DNA from: a virus
Length of the DNA: 33,228 nucleotides
IMG/VR virus record: IMGVR_UViG_3300006028_000024
Location: 1 to 33,228 of that record
Direction: 5' to 3' (one strand)
A model generated the notes under the pieces. The model saw only the letters and a list, made by a program, of their open reading frames with translations. It searched no databases and was not told the origin of the DNA. Shown one piece after another: positions 23,821 to 29,009 of this stretch. The position numbers were made by a program, and so were the translations under genes. How positions within the stretch are numbered: position 1 is the stretch's first letter; every line of letters starts with the position of its first letter.

Positions 23821-24362
23821 GCCTTAGGCTCTTCCCCTAAATACCCATTCGGTACTTCTCTGACGACTACCTGTGCTGAGAACACATTGGCATTCACAGG
23901 CACATCCATACCCATCAGTTTCCTGCGAGCGTCTGAGATAGCGAGGATGCGATCGACAGCGAATAGACGCCCTTTGTAAGTTGGGTCCATTGCTAAGGGC
24001 CACACTTCAGCGTGTAACCGATCTAGCATGTCGATTTCCTCTCGCCTCAGGTCGTCCACAGCAGTTACCACCGTACGTTCTAGTTCGCGTTGGATGGCGT
24101 TGTAGGCTGCTCCAGCACTCGCGTAACCAGACCTAGCAGCCACTTCCGTGTAGGACAGACGTTGTCTGCGCAACTGTATCGCGTGTTCAGCTCGACTAGT
24201 AGCGTTGGCGTCTCTGGAGTAGGGTTCTAGGGGCACAGTGTTGTGGTTGGTCTCTTCGACGTCATCCTCTACAGCAGTCTCGCCGCGTTTCAGTGCCTGT
24301 GCCTTGAGTTGAGCAATGCGAATCTTCTCAATCGATTCTGGGGTGTGTTTATGTGAGGACAT
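23817..24362 (-). CDS. terS: terminase small subunit
   Basis: 181 residues. N-terminal charged region, then an HTH-like segment RLSYTEVAARSGYASAGAAY (about 70-90), the DNA-recognition domain. A long helix pair follows (LERTVVTAVDDLRREEIDML) for oligomerisation, with a variable C-terminus. It immediately precedes TerL with a 4-bp overlap. TerS selects the packaging site (pac/cos). The Shine-Dalgarno is weak (AAAGG, 17 nt from the ATG), so the exact start is slightly uncertain. It begins the late operon on the minus strand. Confidence 0.85.
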   Translation of the reverse strand: MSSHKHTPESIEKIRIAQLKAQALKRGETAVEDDVEETNHNTVPLEPYSRDANATSRAEHAIQLRRQRLSYTEVAARSGYASAGAAYNAIQRELERTVVTAVDDLRREEIDMLDRLHAEVWPLAMDPTYKGRLFAVDRILAISDARRKLMGMDVPVNANVFSAQVVVREVPNGYLGEEPKA

Positions 24363-24420
24363 AGGGTTACAGCCGTTTTACCTTTAATCTATTCGGAACT
24401 CCCTACTGCCATACAGCACA

Positions 24421-24460
24421 AACGGTAGCGTTCACCATATATCGGTTACTAACTACCGTT
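24421..24460. promoter_or_regulatory. 8-bp dyad AACGGTAG...CTACCGTT in the divergent late/early promoter region
   Basis: Arms at 24421-24428 and 24453-24460 flank ACCATATATCGG. This lies between the divergent starts of TerS (minus) and the 46-aa ORF (plus), an obvious place for an operator controlling late transcription. No promoter boxes are convincing on either strand. Confidence 0.45.
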
Positions 24461-24481
24461 GCACCAAAGGAGCTCCCGTCA

Positions 24482-24622
24482 GTGATAAGTGAAGACACCG
24501 TCCTCTACAAATCACTTTTGTATGCATTCGGTCATCGGTACCACAGCGGCAAAAGGCTCCACTCACCAAGGTACTTTACTGACGATGACCTGCTGGATAT
24601 ATTCTATGATACTTGTCGGTGA
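24482..24622 (+). CDS. unlisted 46-residue ORF with good Shine-Dalgarno
   Basis: GTG start at 24482 with AAAGGAG 9 nt upstream; stop TGA at 24620-24622. The frame encodes a hydrophobic N-terminal half (VLYKSLLYAFGHRYH) and an acidic C-terminal segment (SPRYFTDDDLLDIFYDTC). It is divergent from TerS. A long ORF on the same strand in another frame exists but lacks the ribosome binding site. No family; small regulators commonly occupy this place. Confidence 0.5.
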   Translation: MISEDTVLYKSLLYAFGHRYHSGKRLHSPRYFTDDDLLDIFYDTCR

Positions 24623-24738
24623 CAAATCAAGAGATAATCCCGGTAATATCATTTCGAGCAGTCAAACTGCTGTAAACTGCTAGCCAATCTGCTGGTTATG
24701 ATGCTATAGCCCAGGGCTGCGAGCTTTAGCTCCTAGTA

Positions 24739-24781
24739 TGTGGACAAGTTTGGAATAACTATATGGATAACCTGTGGATGC
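24739..24781 (+). promoter_or_regulatory. cluster of three DnaA-box-like sequences
   Basis: Three near-matches to TGTGGATAA (reverse complement of TTATCCACA) in the same orientation: TGTGGACAA at 24739-24747 (one mismatch), TATGGATAA at 24762-24770 (one mismatch) and TGTGGATGC at 24773-24781 (two mismatches). Spacing 23 and 11 bp. Candidate initiator binding region upstream of the integrase, within a 491-bp non-coding stretch (24623-25113). Confidence 0.45.
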
Positions 24782-24829
24782 ATAGCCGTTGAAGTGCCGT
24801 AGTACCTTCCATTGACAGTATCGCGTCTC

Positions 24830-24858
24830 TTGCAATATGCAAACGGATGTGCTATACT
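24830..24858 (+). promoter_or_regulatory. sigma-70-like promoter with extended -10
   Basis: TTGCAA at 24830-24835 and TATACT at 24853-24858 are separated by 17 bp, with TGC immediately before the -10 (extended -10). A similar TGCTATACT occurs at 27791. Downstream lie the terminator at 24931 and the tRNA-like sequence on the other strand. Without read-through past the terminator, the transcript would be a short RNA of roughly 90 nt. It could also serve the integrase. Confidence 0.5.
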
Positions 24859-24930
24859 CTGTTATAGACAACAGTATGAGGGGTTTCCAACAACAGTATC
24901 GTGGAAGCAAGTGGATACTCGGGGCAACAA

Positions 24931-24955
24931 TAAAGCCGCTCATAAGGCGGCTTTA
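24931..24955 (-). terminator. hairpin terminator downstream of the tRNA-like gene
   Basis: TAAAGCCGC (24931-24939) and GCGGCTTTA (24947-24955) form a perfect 9-bp stem with a 7-nt loop. On the minus strand it is followed by TTGTTG after the U-rich right arm, and it starts 8 nt from the 3' end of the tRNA-like sequence. It could also act on the plus strand. Confidence 0.6.
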
Positions 24956-24962
24956 AGAGAAA

Positions 24963-25036
<74 letters not shown>

Positions 25037-25113
25037 AGGCCAGGAGCCACTTGACGAGACATTGTTGACAGTGAAATCCCTCTTCAGACAACAGCATCAG
25101 AAAGAGGGAACCA

Positions 25114-26046
25114 ATGTCACAACTTACCGAAGCCATCGACACCTACATGTATGTGATCGCTGGCCTATCAGAGCACACTCAGATCTCCTACCGCGACAAA
25201 TTAGCCGTGTTCTCAGAGTTTTGTAGCGCTCACACTCTCGACCTCACCGACATCACCCCAAAAGTCTTCAGAACCTTCATCACCTTTGTCTCTAGTCGAG
25301 CCAACCCACGCACAGGGGGGACTATCAGAGGTCATACTATCTCCAGCTATGGCCGTGTGATCAAAGTCTTCTTGCGTTGGGTGTCCACGTATGAGGAGTA
25401 CGCTGGTTGTATCAAGCCAAGTACGTTACGGTCATTGGCGGTTCCTAAACTAGAGGAGCTGACAAAGCCCATCCTCACCCTTGACGAGATCCACAGATTG
25501 TATGAAGCGTGTCAGCAAGAGTGCACCAAACAACTCGCTACCAGGGACACCGCTATCCTCTCACTCCTGCTTGACACGGGTGTGAGGGCATCGGAACTAT
25601 GCGGCTTAACGCTTGTCAATGTCCACCTAGACCAACGAGACTCCTACATCCTTGTGTACGGCAAAGGCAAAAAAGAGCGTGAGATAGGTCTGGGGACTAG
25701 AGCACGTCTCGATATACACAGGTATATCCGTCAGTACCGCAAATACGCCAAACCAGAGGAAGTGGTAGTGCTAGGTCGGTCTGGAGAGCCACTCACCCGC
25801 AATGGTTTAGACCAAATCCTCTACCGTCTCAAAGACTGGGCAAGTGTTACCACTGAAGGTGGGGCTCATTTGTTTAGGCACACCTACGCCACTTTGTACT
25901 TATCGAATGGAGGGGACGTCTACAAGCTCTCAAGGCTCATGGGCCACACACACATTACCACCACAGAAGGCTATGTCAAAAGCATGCGACAGCGGGACGC
26001 TCGTAAAGGACATTCTGTGCTCGATGACCTCTCCAGTGCACACTAG
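25114..26046 (+). CDS. int: tyrosine recombinase / phage integrase
   Basis: 310 residues. N-terminal SAM-like core-binding domain (about 5-105), then the catalytic domain with Arg158 (DTGVRASEL), Lys in GKGKKERE (184-190), His252-x-x-Arg255 (HLFRHTYA), His278 (LMGH) and nucleophile Tyr287 (TTEGYVKS). All six-position signatures are present, so activity is expected. XerC/D-like. The nearby tRNA-like sequence is a likely attachment site; with phage genes on both sides it would be attP rather than an integrated junction. Start after AAAGAGGGAACCA. Confidence 0.9.
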   Translation: MSQLTEAIDTYMYVIAGLSEHTQISYRDKLAVFSEFCSAHTLDLTDITPKVFRTFITFVSSRANPRTGGTIRGHTISSYGRVIKVFLRWVSTYEEYAGCIKPSTLRSLAVPKLEELTKPILTLDEIHRLYEACQQECTKQLATRDTAILSLLLDTGVRASELCGLTLVNVHLDQRDSYILVYGKGKKEREIGLGTRARLDIHRYIRQYRKYAKPEEVVVLGRSGEPLTRNGLDQILYRLKDWASVTTEGGAHLFRHTYATLYLSNGGDVYKLSRLMGHTHITTTEGYVKSMRQRDARKGHSVLDDLSSAH

Positions 26047-26097
26047 GGAGTGCAACCACTGTTGGTACACGCTAGTGGCTAGCATCCAGTTCTCAAG

Positions 26098-26125
26098 CTC
26101 TAGAGGGTCTGCTAGACTACTAGAG
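26098..26125 (+). promoter_or_regulatory. nested hairpin between integrase and Xre-like gene
   Basis: Outer arms CTCTAG (26098-26103) and CTAGAG (26120-26125), with inner arms GTCT/AGAC closing on GCT. No T-run follows, so it is more likely an operator or RNA structure than a terminator, 24 bp upstream of the regulator gene. Confidence 0.35.
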
Positions 26126-26148
26126 AGCGCATAGAGAAGGATCTGTAT

Positions 26149-26397
26149 ATGATACGACTGAGGGTAAAGGAAGCAGTCACAGAGCAAGGGGTGAGTCTTG
26201 CGAAGCTGGCACGGAAAGCTGACCTCGATTGGAAAACTGTCCACCGGCTGATCAAAAACCCCTATGCTGAAGTCTCTACCTTTACCCTCGGTCGGATTGC
26301 AGATGCTTTAGGGGTCTCCGTCCATGCACTCATTGAAGATGGCCCTGGACCTGTACCAAAACAGGAGAGCAACTATGAGTCAGCAGCAAATACATAA
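26149..26397 (+). CDS. Xre/Cro-CI-type helix-turn-helix regulator
   Basis: 82 residues. A Cro/CI fold over residues 1-65: RLRVKEAVTEQGVSLAKLAR, KADLDWKTVHRLIKN (recognition helix) and TLGRIADALGVSVHALIE. The C-terminal tail is short and acidic/polar, so no cleavage domain is present. It lies just downstream of the integrase and overlaps the next regulator-like gene by 23 bp. Probable repressor for lysogeny or for the nearby dyads. GAAGGATC precedes the ATG. Confidence 0.85.
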   Translation: MIRLRVKEAVTEQGVSLAKLARKADLDWKTVHRLIKNPYAEVSTFTLGRIADALGVSVHALIEDGPGPVPKQESNYESAANT

Positions 26398-26635
26398 GAT
26401 GAAATTCCTGTCACTGTGCAACCACCACCATGTAGATGTGCTCATGCTATACCGAAAGACTGGCATCCACCCAACCATTATTGGTGGCATGTTTTGGGGC
26501 TACGGTATGCAGAGAGCTACAGCACAACAGGTGTTAGACGCCCTGAACGAGTTCGCCGGAACAACGTACGCCTTAGACGACCTTGACGTAGTGCTTACCC
26601 CTGAGAGTGCCAACATGTCTCACTACGACCAGTAA
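26375..26635 (+). CDS. small HTH-like protein, probable regulator
   Basis: 86 residues from the ATG at 26375, preceded by AGGAGAG; the longer in-frame start (26324) lies deep inside the upstream gene and lacks a site. Helical pattern with MKFLSLCNHHHVDVLMLYRK and a putative recognition helix HPTIIGGMFWGYGM, then RATAQQVLDALNEFAGTTY. This is an HTH-like arrangement, similar in style to Xre domains with degenerate motifs. It overlaps the upstream Xre gene, so the two are co-translated and may act as a pair. Confidence 0.6.
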   Translation: MSQQQIHKMKFLSLCNHHHVDVLMLYRKTGIHPTIIGGMFWGYGMQRATAQQVLDALNEFAGTTYALDDLDVVLTPESANMSHYDQ

Positions 26636-26665
26636 CGCATATGTAGGGCACCACGATTAATAATC

Positions 26666-26695
26666 TTGACAAGCTTACTCTATTATGATAGAGTA
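26666..26695 (+). promoter_or_regulatory. promoter with 8-bp palindromic operator TACTCTAT-TATG-ATAGAGTA
   Basis: TTGACA at 26666-26671 is an exact -35. A perfect dyad, TACTCTAT (26676-26683) and ATAGAGTA (26688-26695), lies in the spacer/-10 area, and TATGAT and TATATA are candidate -10 boxes with non-ideal spacing. Its half-site ATAGAGT recurs near 28315 and 28558. A repressor bound here would block transcription of the following gene (26716). Confidence 0.65.
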
Positions 26696-26715
26696 TATAT
26701 GAAGGAGCTATACAG

Positions 26716-27423
26716 ATGATCACAAACACAGATATCCAACTCACGTTAGTCGCTCTCCAGCAGCTCCCAGATCTGACTGAGGAACTCCCTGAATTTCTGT
26801 ATGGTCACTTGAGCCAGTGTGTCCTCTCAGCCATCTACTCGTTACAGATGGATGGTGACGTAGAGCGTGCAGTTGTTCAACGCTATACTGAGTGGGCCAG
26901 GCTTGAACCTGCGTATCGATCAGAGAGGCTCAACTTCTTGACTATAGGGACTCAACAACCGCTGGGAGCGTTCATCAGGGACGTCAATGATTGGGGTCCA
27001 GACCTGTTTGCCTCTGATGTACTACGGAATAGTCGACCCATTGGTGGTATCTCACGGGCATTGAGCTGCCTACTGTTTGCGCAGTTGTGTGCGAAGTGGG
27101 AAGTCAAATACTTCCAGGACTGCGATCGCATCCTTCACAACCCGGCGTTTGAACGTGAAGCGAAGAAGATTCGTGGTTGGGGTGGAGGCAGAGCCCTTGA
27201 CTACTTTTATATGATGGTTGGGGATGAAGAGTCAGTGAAGGTTGACAGCCGTATGGAGGACTTTGTCCAACGGACCATCGGCAGGAAACCTCCTGAAGCT
27301 GATATCAAACAACTCATCACCACTGTAGCACCTCTACTCCAACGTACACCCAGACAAATAGACAACCGCATTTGGTACTGGGAACGCGTCCAAAACCGAG
27401 GGAGTACACACGATGACCCATGA
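26716..27423 (+). CDS. HhH-GPD-like protein (DNA glycosylase-type fold)
   Basis: 235 residues. The C-terminal half (about 150-215) has KKIRGWGGGRALDYFYMMVG, aligning with the helix-hairpin-helix LPGVGRKTANVVLNTAFG of EndoIII-like glycosylases. KVDSRMEDF follows, matching their VDTHIFRV with the catalytic Asp. Where EndoIII has Lys the sequence has Gly/Arg, so it may be a mono-functional glycosylase or a non-catalytic derivative. The N-terminal half is helical. Expression is from the operator-bearing promoter just upstream (GAAGGAG ribosome site). The match is fold-level only and moderate. Confidence 0.55.
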   Translation: MITNTDIQLTLVALQQLPDLTEELPEFLYGHLSQCVLSAIYSLQMDGDVERAVVQRYTEWARLEPAYRSERLNFLTIGTQQPLGAFIRDVNDWGPDLFASDVLRNSRPIGGISRALSCLLFAQLCAKWEVKYFQDCDRILHNPAFEREAKKIRGWGGGRALDYFYMMVGDEESVKVDSRMEDFVQRTIGRKPPEADIKQLITTVAPLLQRTPRQIDNRIWYWERVQNRGSTHDDP

Positions 27424-27619
27424 CCAACACCATCACGACCATGACCACGAAGACCCTCCTGTGTACGTGATCGTAGACCAGCACGGTCACTGCATCTACC
27501 TCACGTACCGGGAAGCCCTCATCACCATCGAATGGCTCCGAGACCGACTCCGACAAACCCTACAAGACCAGGAATTCTCCCCGGACTCCCCTCCTGACAA
27601 CCCCCACTCCTCACTCTAA
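27413..27619 (+). CDS. small protein with His/Asp-rich N-terminus
   Basis: 68 residues starting inside the end of the HhH-GPD-like gene (11-bp overlap). The N-terminus MTHDQHHHDHDHEDPP is a His/Asp cluster that could bind metal. Then VYVIVDQHGHCIYLTYREAL and IEWLRDRLRQTLQDQ form a short beta-alpha unit. The C-terminal tail is Pro/Asp/Ser-rich and unstructured. It is co-translated with the upstream gene and may be its partner. No known family. Confidence 0.6.
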   Translation: MTHDQHHHDHDHEDPPVYVIVDQHGHCIYLTYREALITIEWLRDRLRQTLQDQEFSPDSPPDNPHSSL

Positions 27620-27790
27620 GCACAGGCATGTTGTGCATAAAGTGCTATTCGGTCAGCAGGTATGTGGTTTCAATAAATACAAGCAATACATTTTATCCAT
27701 GCAAAATACGTTAAAATTTTTAATTTTTGTATGAAATCAAAAAATTGGTGTCATAGTTTATTAAATAGCATAGAAATATTCTGACGCATA

Positions 27791-27846
27791 TGCTATACTT
27801 GCACTATCGTTAGCAGTATGCTCCGATCAAGAGGCACTGGAGCATA
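27791..27846 (+). promoter_or_regulatory. extended -10 promoter followed by an 8-bp leader dyad
   Basis: TGCTATACT at 27791-27799 is an extended -10, with no good -35 at 17 bp. About 18 bp later, TATGCTCC (27817-27824) and GGAGCATA (27839-27846) form a perfect inverted repeat over 14 nt. The leader RNA could fold, with a possible effect on expression of the gene at 27881. The AT-rich stretch 27660-27790 upstream holds no gene. Confidence 0.5.
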
Positions 27847-27880
27847 TATGGTTTCTACTAGGGCATAAGGAGCTTTTACT

Positions 27881-28162
27881 ATGGTACCAGATGATATGCT
27901 GCACGATTCAGCAGACGATCCTACTGAGGGGGCAAACTCGGATCGATTCGCCTTAATCGATGTACGCAGGTTTTATATTGCGCGGTACTGGTACAGCGAG
28001 GGGATCGATTTGGCTTTCGCCGATGTTCCAATTCCGGCAATTCAACAGCGAGCGTTGAGGTATGCACAGGGCAGTCTAGAGAACATGGGAATAGCCGACA
28101 TAGAGCACATCAAATGGCTTCTTGAGAAGCGTCGAGAGTTCTTCATGACTATCCTGGACTGA
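27881..28162 (+). CDS. hypothetical protein
   Basis: 93 residues after TAAGGAG. An acidic N-terminus (about 1-20) is followed by a compact helical domain (IDVRRFYIARYWYSEGIDLA, then AIQQRALRYAQGSLENMG and IEHIKWLLEKRREFF). No motif I can name. It has its own promoter and leader dyad and is followed by a terminator-like hairpin, so it is a single-gene unit. Might be a regulator given small size and position before the replication region, but this is speculation. Confidence 0.55.
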   Translation: MVPDDMLHDSADDPTEGANSDRFALIDVRRFYIARYWYSEGIDLAFADVPIPAIQQRALRYAQGSLENMGIADIEHIKWLLEKRREFFMTILD

Positions 28163-28168
28163 CTCCTT

Positions 28169-28196
28169 AGGCTAGTGGTGACTGTACTACTAGCCT
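28169..28196 (+). terminator. hairpin after the 27881 gene
   Basis: AGGCTAGT (28169-28176) and ACTAGCCT (28189-28196) form an 8-bp stem with a 12-nt loop. The following TCCACTCT is only weakly T-rich, so termination efficiency is uncertain. Confidence 0.5.
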
Positions 28197-28339
28197 TCCA
28201 CTCTAATTCTGGGGGGTGTGTGTCCACGCCAGCAGATACTCTCCTACCCCTCGGAAATTCCTCAGCAGTAAATTTCAGTTTTCCTCTTTTCTGTGGGGTA
28301 TCAGAGAATAGTAGTATAGAGTTGCGTGGTTAACATACG

Positions 28340-28459
28340 CTTGCTAAAAAAGATAAAAAATATAAACAATTTTAACATAAAGTGGACGTTTCCTAATACC
28401 ATATATATATATCGCCTTTTGGGGGGGATCAGTTTATATTTTTTATCTTTTTTAGCAAG
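28340..28459. repeat. perfect 28-bp inverted repeat around an AT/G-rich core; origin or partition-site candidate
   Basis: Arms 28340-28367 and 28432-28459 are exact reverse complements (28 of 28 bases), each beginning CTTGCTAAAAAAG when read inward. The 64-bp core holds (AT)6 at 28401-28412 and a G7 tract at 28421-28427. The rest of 28163-28599 is AT-rich and non-coding. It lies next to a ribbon-helix-helix gene and the PrimPol-D5 replicase, consistent with an origin, a partition centromere or a secondary-structure regulatory site. Confidence 0.75.
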
Positions 28460-28523
28460 TGATCTTCACCCACTTAATTTATGTGGTCCCCTGTAACTGC
28501 ATTAAAACTACCAGGGTAAACCA

Positions 28524-28566
28524 TTGATTTTTGATGCAAAGTCAATTATAATTATAGTATAGAGTT
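28524..28566 (+). promoter_or_regulatory. promoter of RHH gene, copy A of a duplicated promoter/operator
   Basis: TTGATT at 28524-28529 and TATAAT at 28547-28552 with a 17-bp spacer. Flanking CCATTGATTT and the downstream ATAATTATAGTATAGA are shared with the promoter at 31694. The half-site AGTATAGAGTT (28556-28566) recurs at 28313-28323. Likely autoregulated by a small DNA-binding protein. Confidence 0.75.
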
Positions 28567-28599
28567 AGTACAGTAGAAAACATTCAGGAGAAGGACGCA

Positions 28600-28782
28600 A
28601 TGACTCAGAACGGTACGCATAAGGGGGGGCGTAAGTCTCTTCCAATCGACGAGAAAGCTACTACTGCGAACTGGACCATCACACCCAGCTTTAGAGACGC
28701 AGTCGCAGTCGCAGCTAAGAGGGATGGCTTCGTGAGCACCAGTGAGTGGGTAAGGCAGAAACTGCTCCCACATCTCAAGTAA
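28600..28782 (+). CDS. ribbon-helix-helix (CopG/Arc-like) DNA-binding protein
   Basis: 60 residues after CAGGAGAAGGA. Basic N-terminal arm (KGGRKSL), a beta strand ATTANWTITPS, helix FRDAVAVAAKRDG, turn VSTSEW and helix VRQKLLPHL: the RHH layout. CopG/Arc-like proteins repress promoters or bind partition sites as dimers. Flanked by the 28-bp inverted repeat upstream and a strong terminator downstream, it is well placed to act on either the repeat or the promoter at 28524. Confidence 0.75.
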   Translation: MTQNGTHKGGRKSLPIDEKATTANWTITPSFRDAVAVAAKRDGFVSTSEWVRQKLLPHLK

Positions 28783-28826
28783 GCCGAGCCATCGACTACA
28801 ACAACAGATGTACAAAACTAACAAAA

Positions 28827-28867
28827 AAAATGACCTACCGTTTTTTGCTGAGGGTGTAGGTCATTTT
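28827..28867 (+). terminator. strong bidirectional terminator
   Basis: AAAATGACCTAC (28827-28838) and GTAGGTCATTTT (28856-28867) pair over 12 bp around a 17-nt loop; poly-A before and poly-T after make it a bidirectional rho-independent terminator following the RHH gene. Confidence 0.9.
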
Positions 28868-28910
28868 CTAGTGACGTAACTTGTAGAGCGAAACACCTCC
28901 TTTTGAGTGG

Positions 28911-28946
28911 TCACTTATAATATATCTCATTTATATTATAAAGTGA
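28911..28946. promoter_or_regulatory. near-perfect dyad upstream of the primase gene
   Basis: TCACTTATAATATA (28911-28924) and TATATTATAAAGTGA (28932-28946) pair with one extra base. TATAAT sits in the left arm. The position, about 40 bp before the primase start region, suits an operator controlling replication. Confidence 0.5.
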
Positions 28947-28979
28947 ACTTATACAAAAAATCAAGGAGGGCAGTGAATA

Positions 28980-29009
28980 ATGGGGGACACCTATTATGGT
29001 GGACACTAA
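28980..29009 (+). CDS. possible 9-codon leader ORF overlapping the primase start
   Basis: ATG at 28980 sits 9 nt after AGGAGGG (28964-28970), the best Shine-Dalgarno of the region, and encodes MGDTYYGGH, stopping at 29007-29009. The primase ATG (28996) is inside this mini-ORF and has only a weak GGGGGA upstream. Translational coupling or leader control of primase is possible. Confidence 0.4.
   Translation: MGDTYYGGH

Noticed and set aside
24812-24817. TTGACA as -35 of the TATACT at 24853
   Set aside because: Spacing is 35 bp; TTGCAA at 24830 gives the correct 17 bp instead.
28401-28427. (AT)6 and G7 as a microsatellite or G-quadruplex
   Set aside because: A single G7 run cannot form an intramolecular quadruplex, and the short AT run is better read as the core of the 28-bp dyad.
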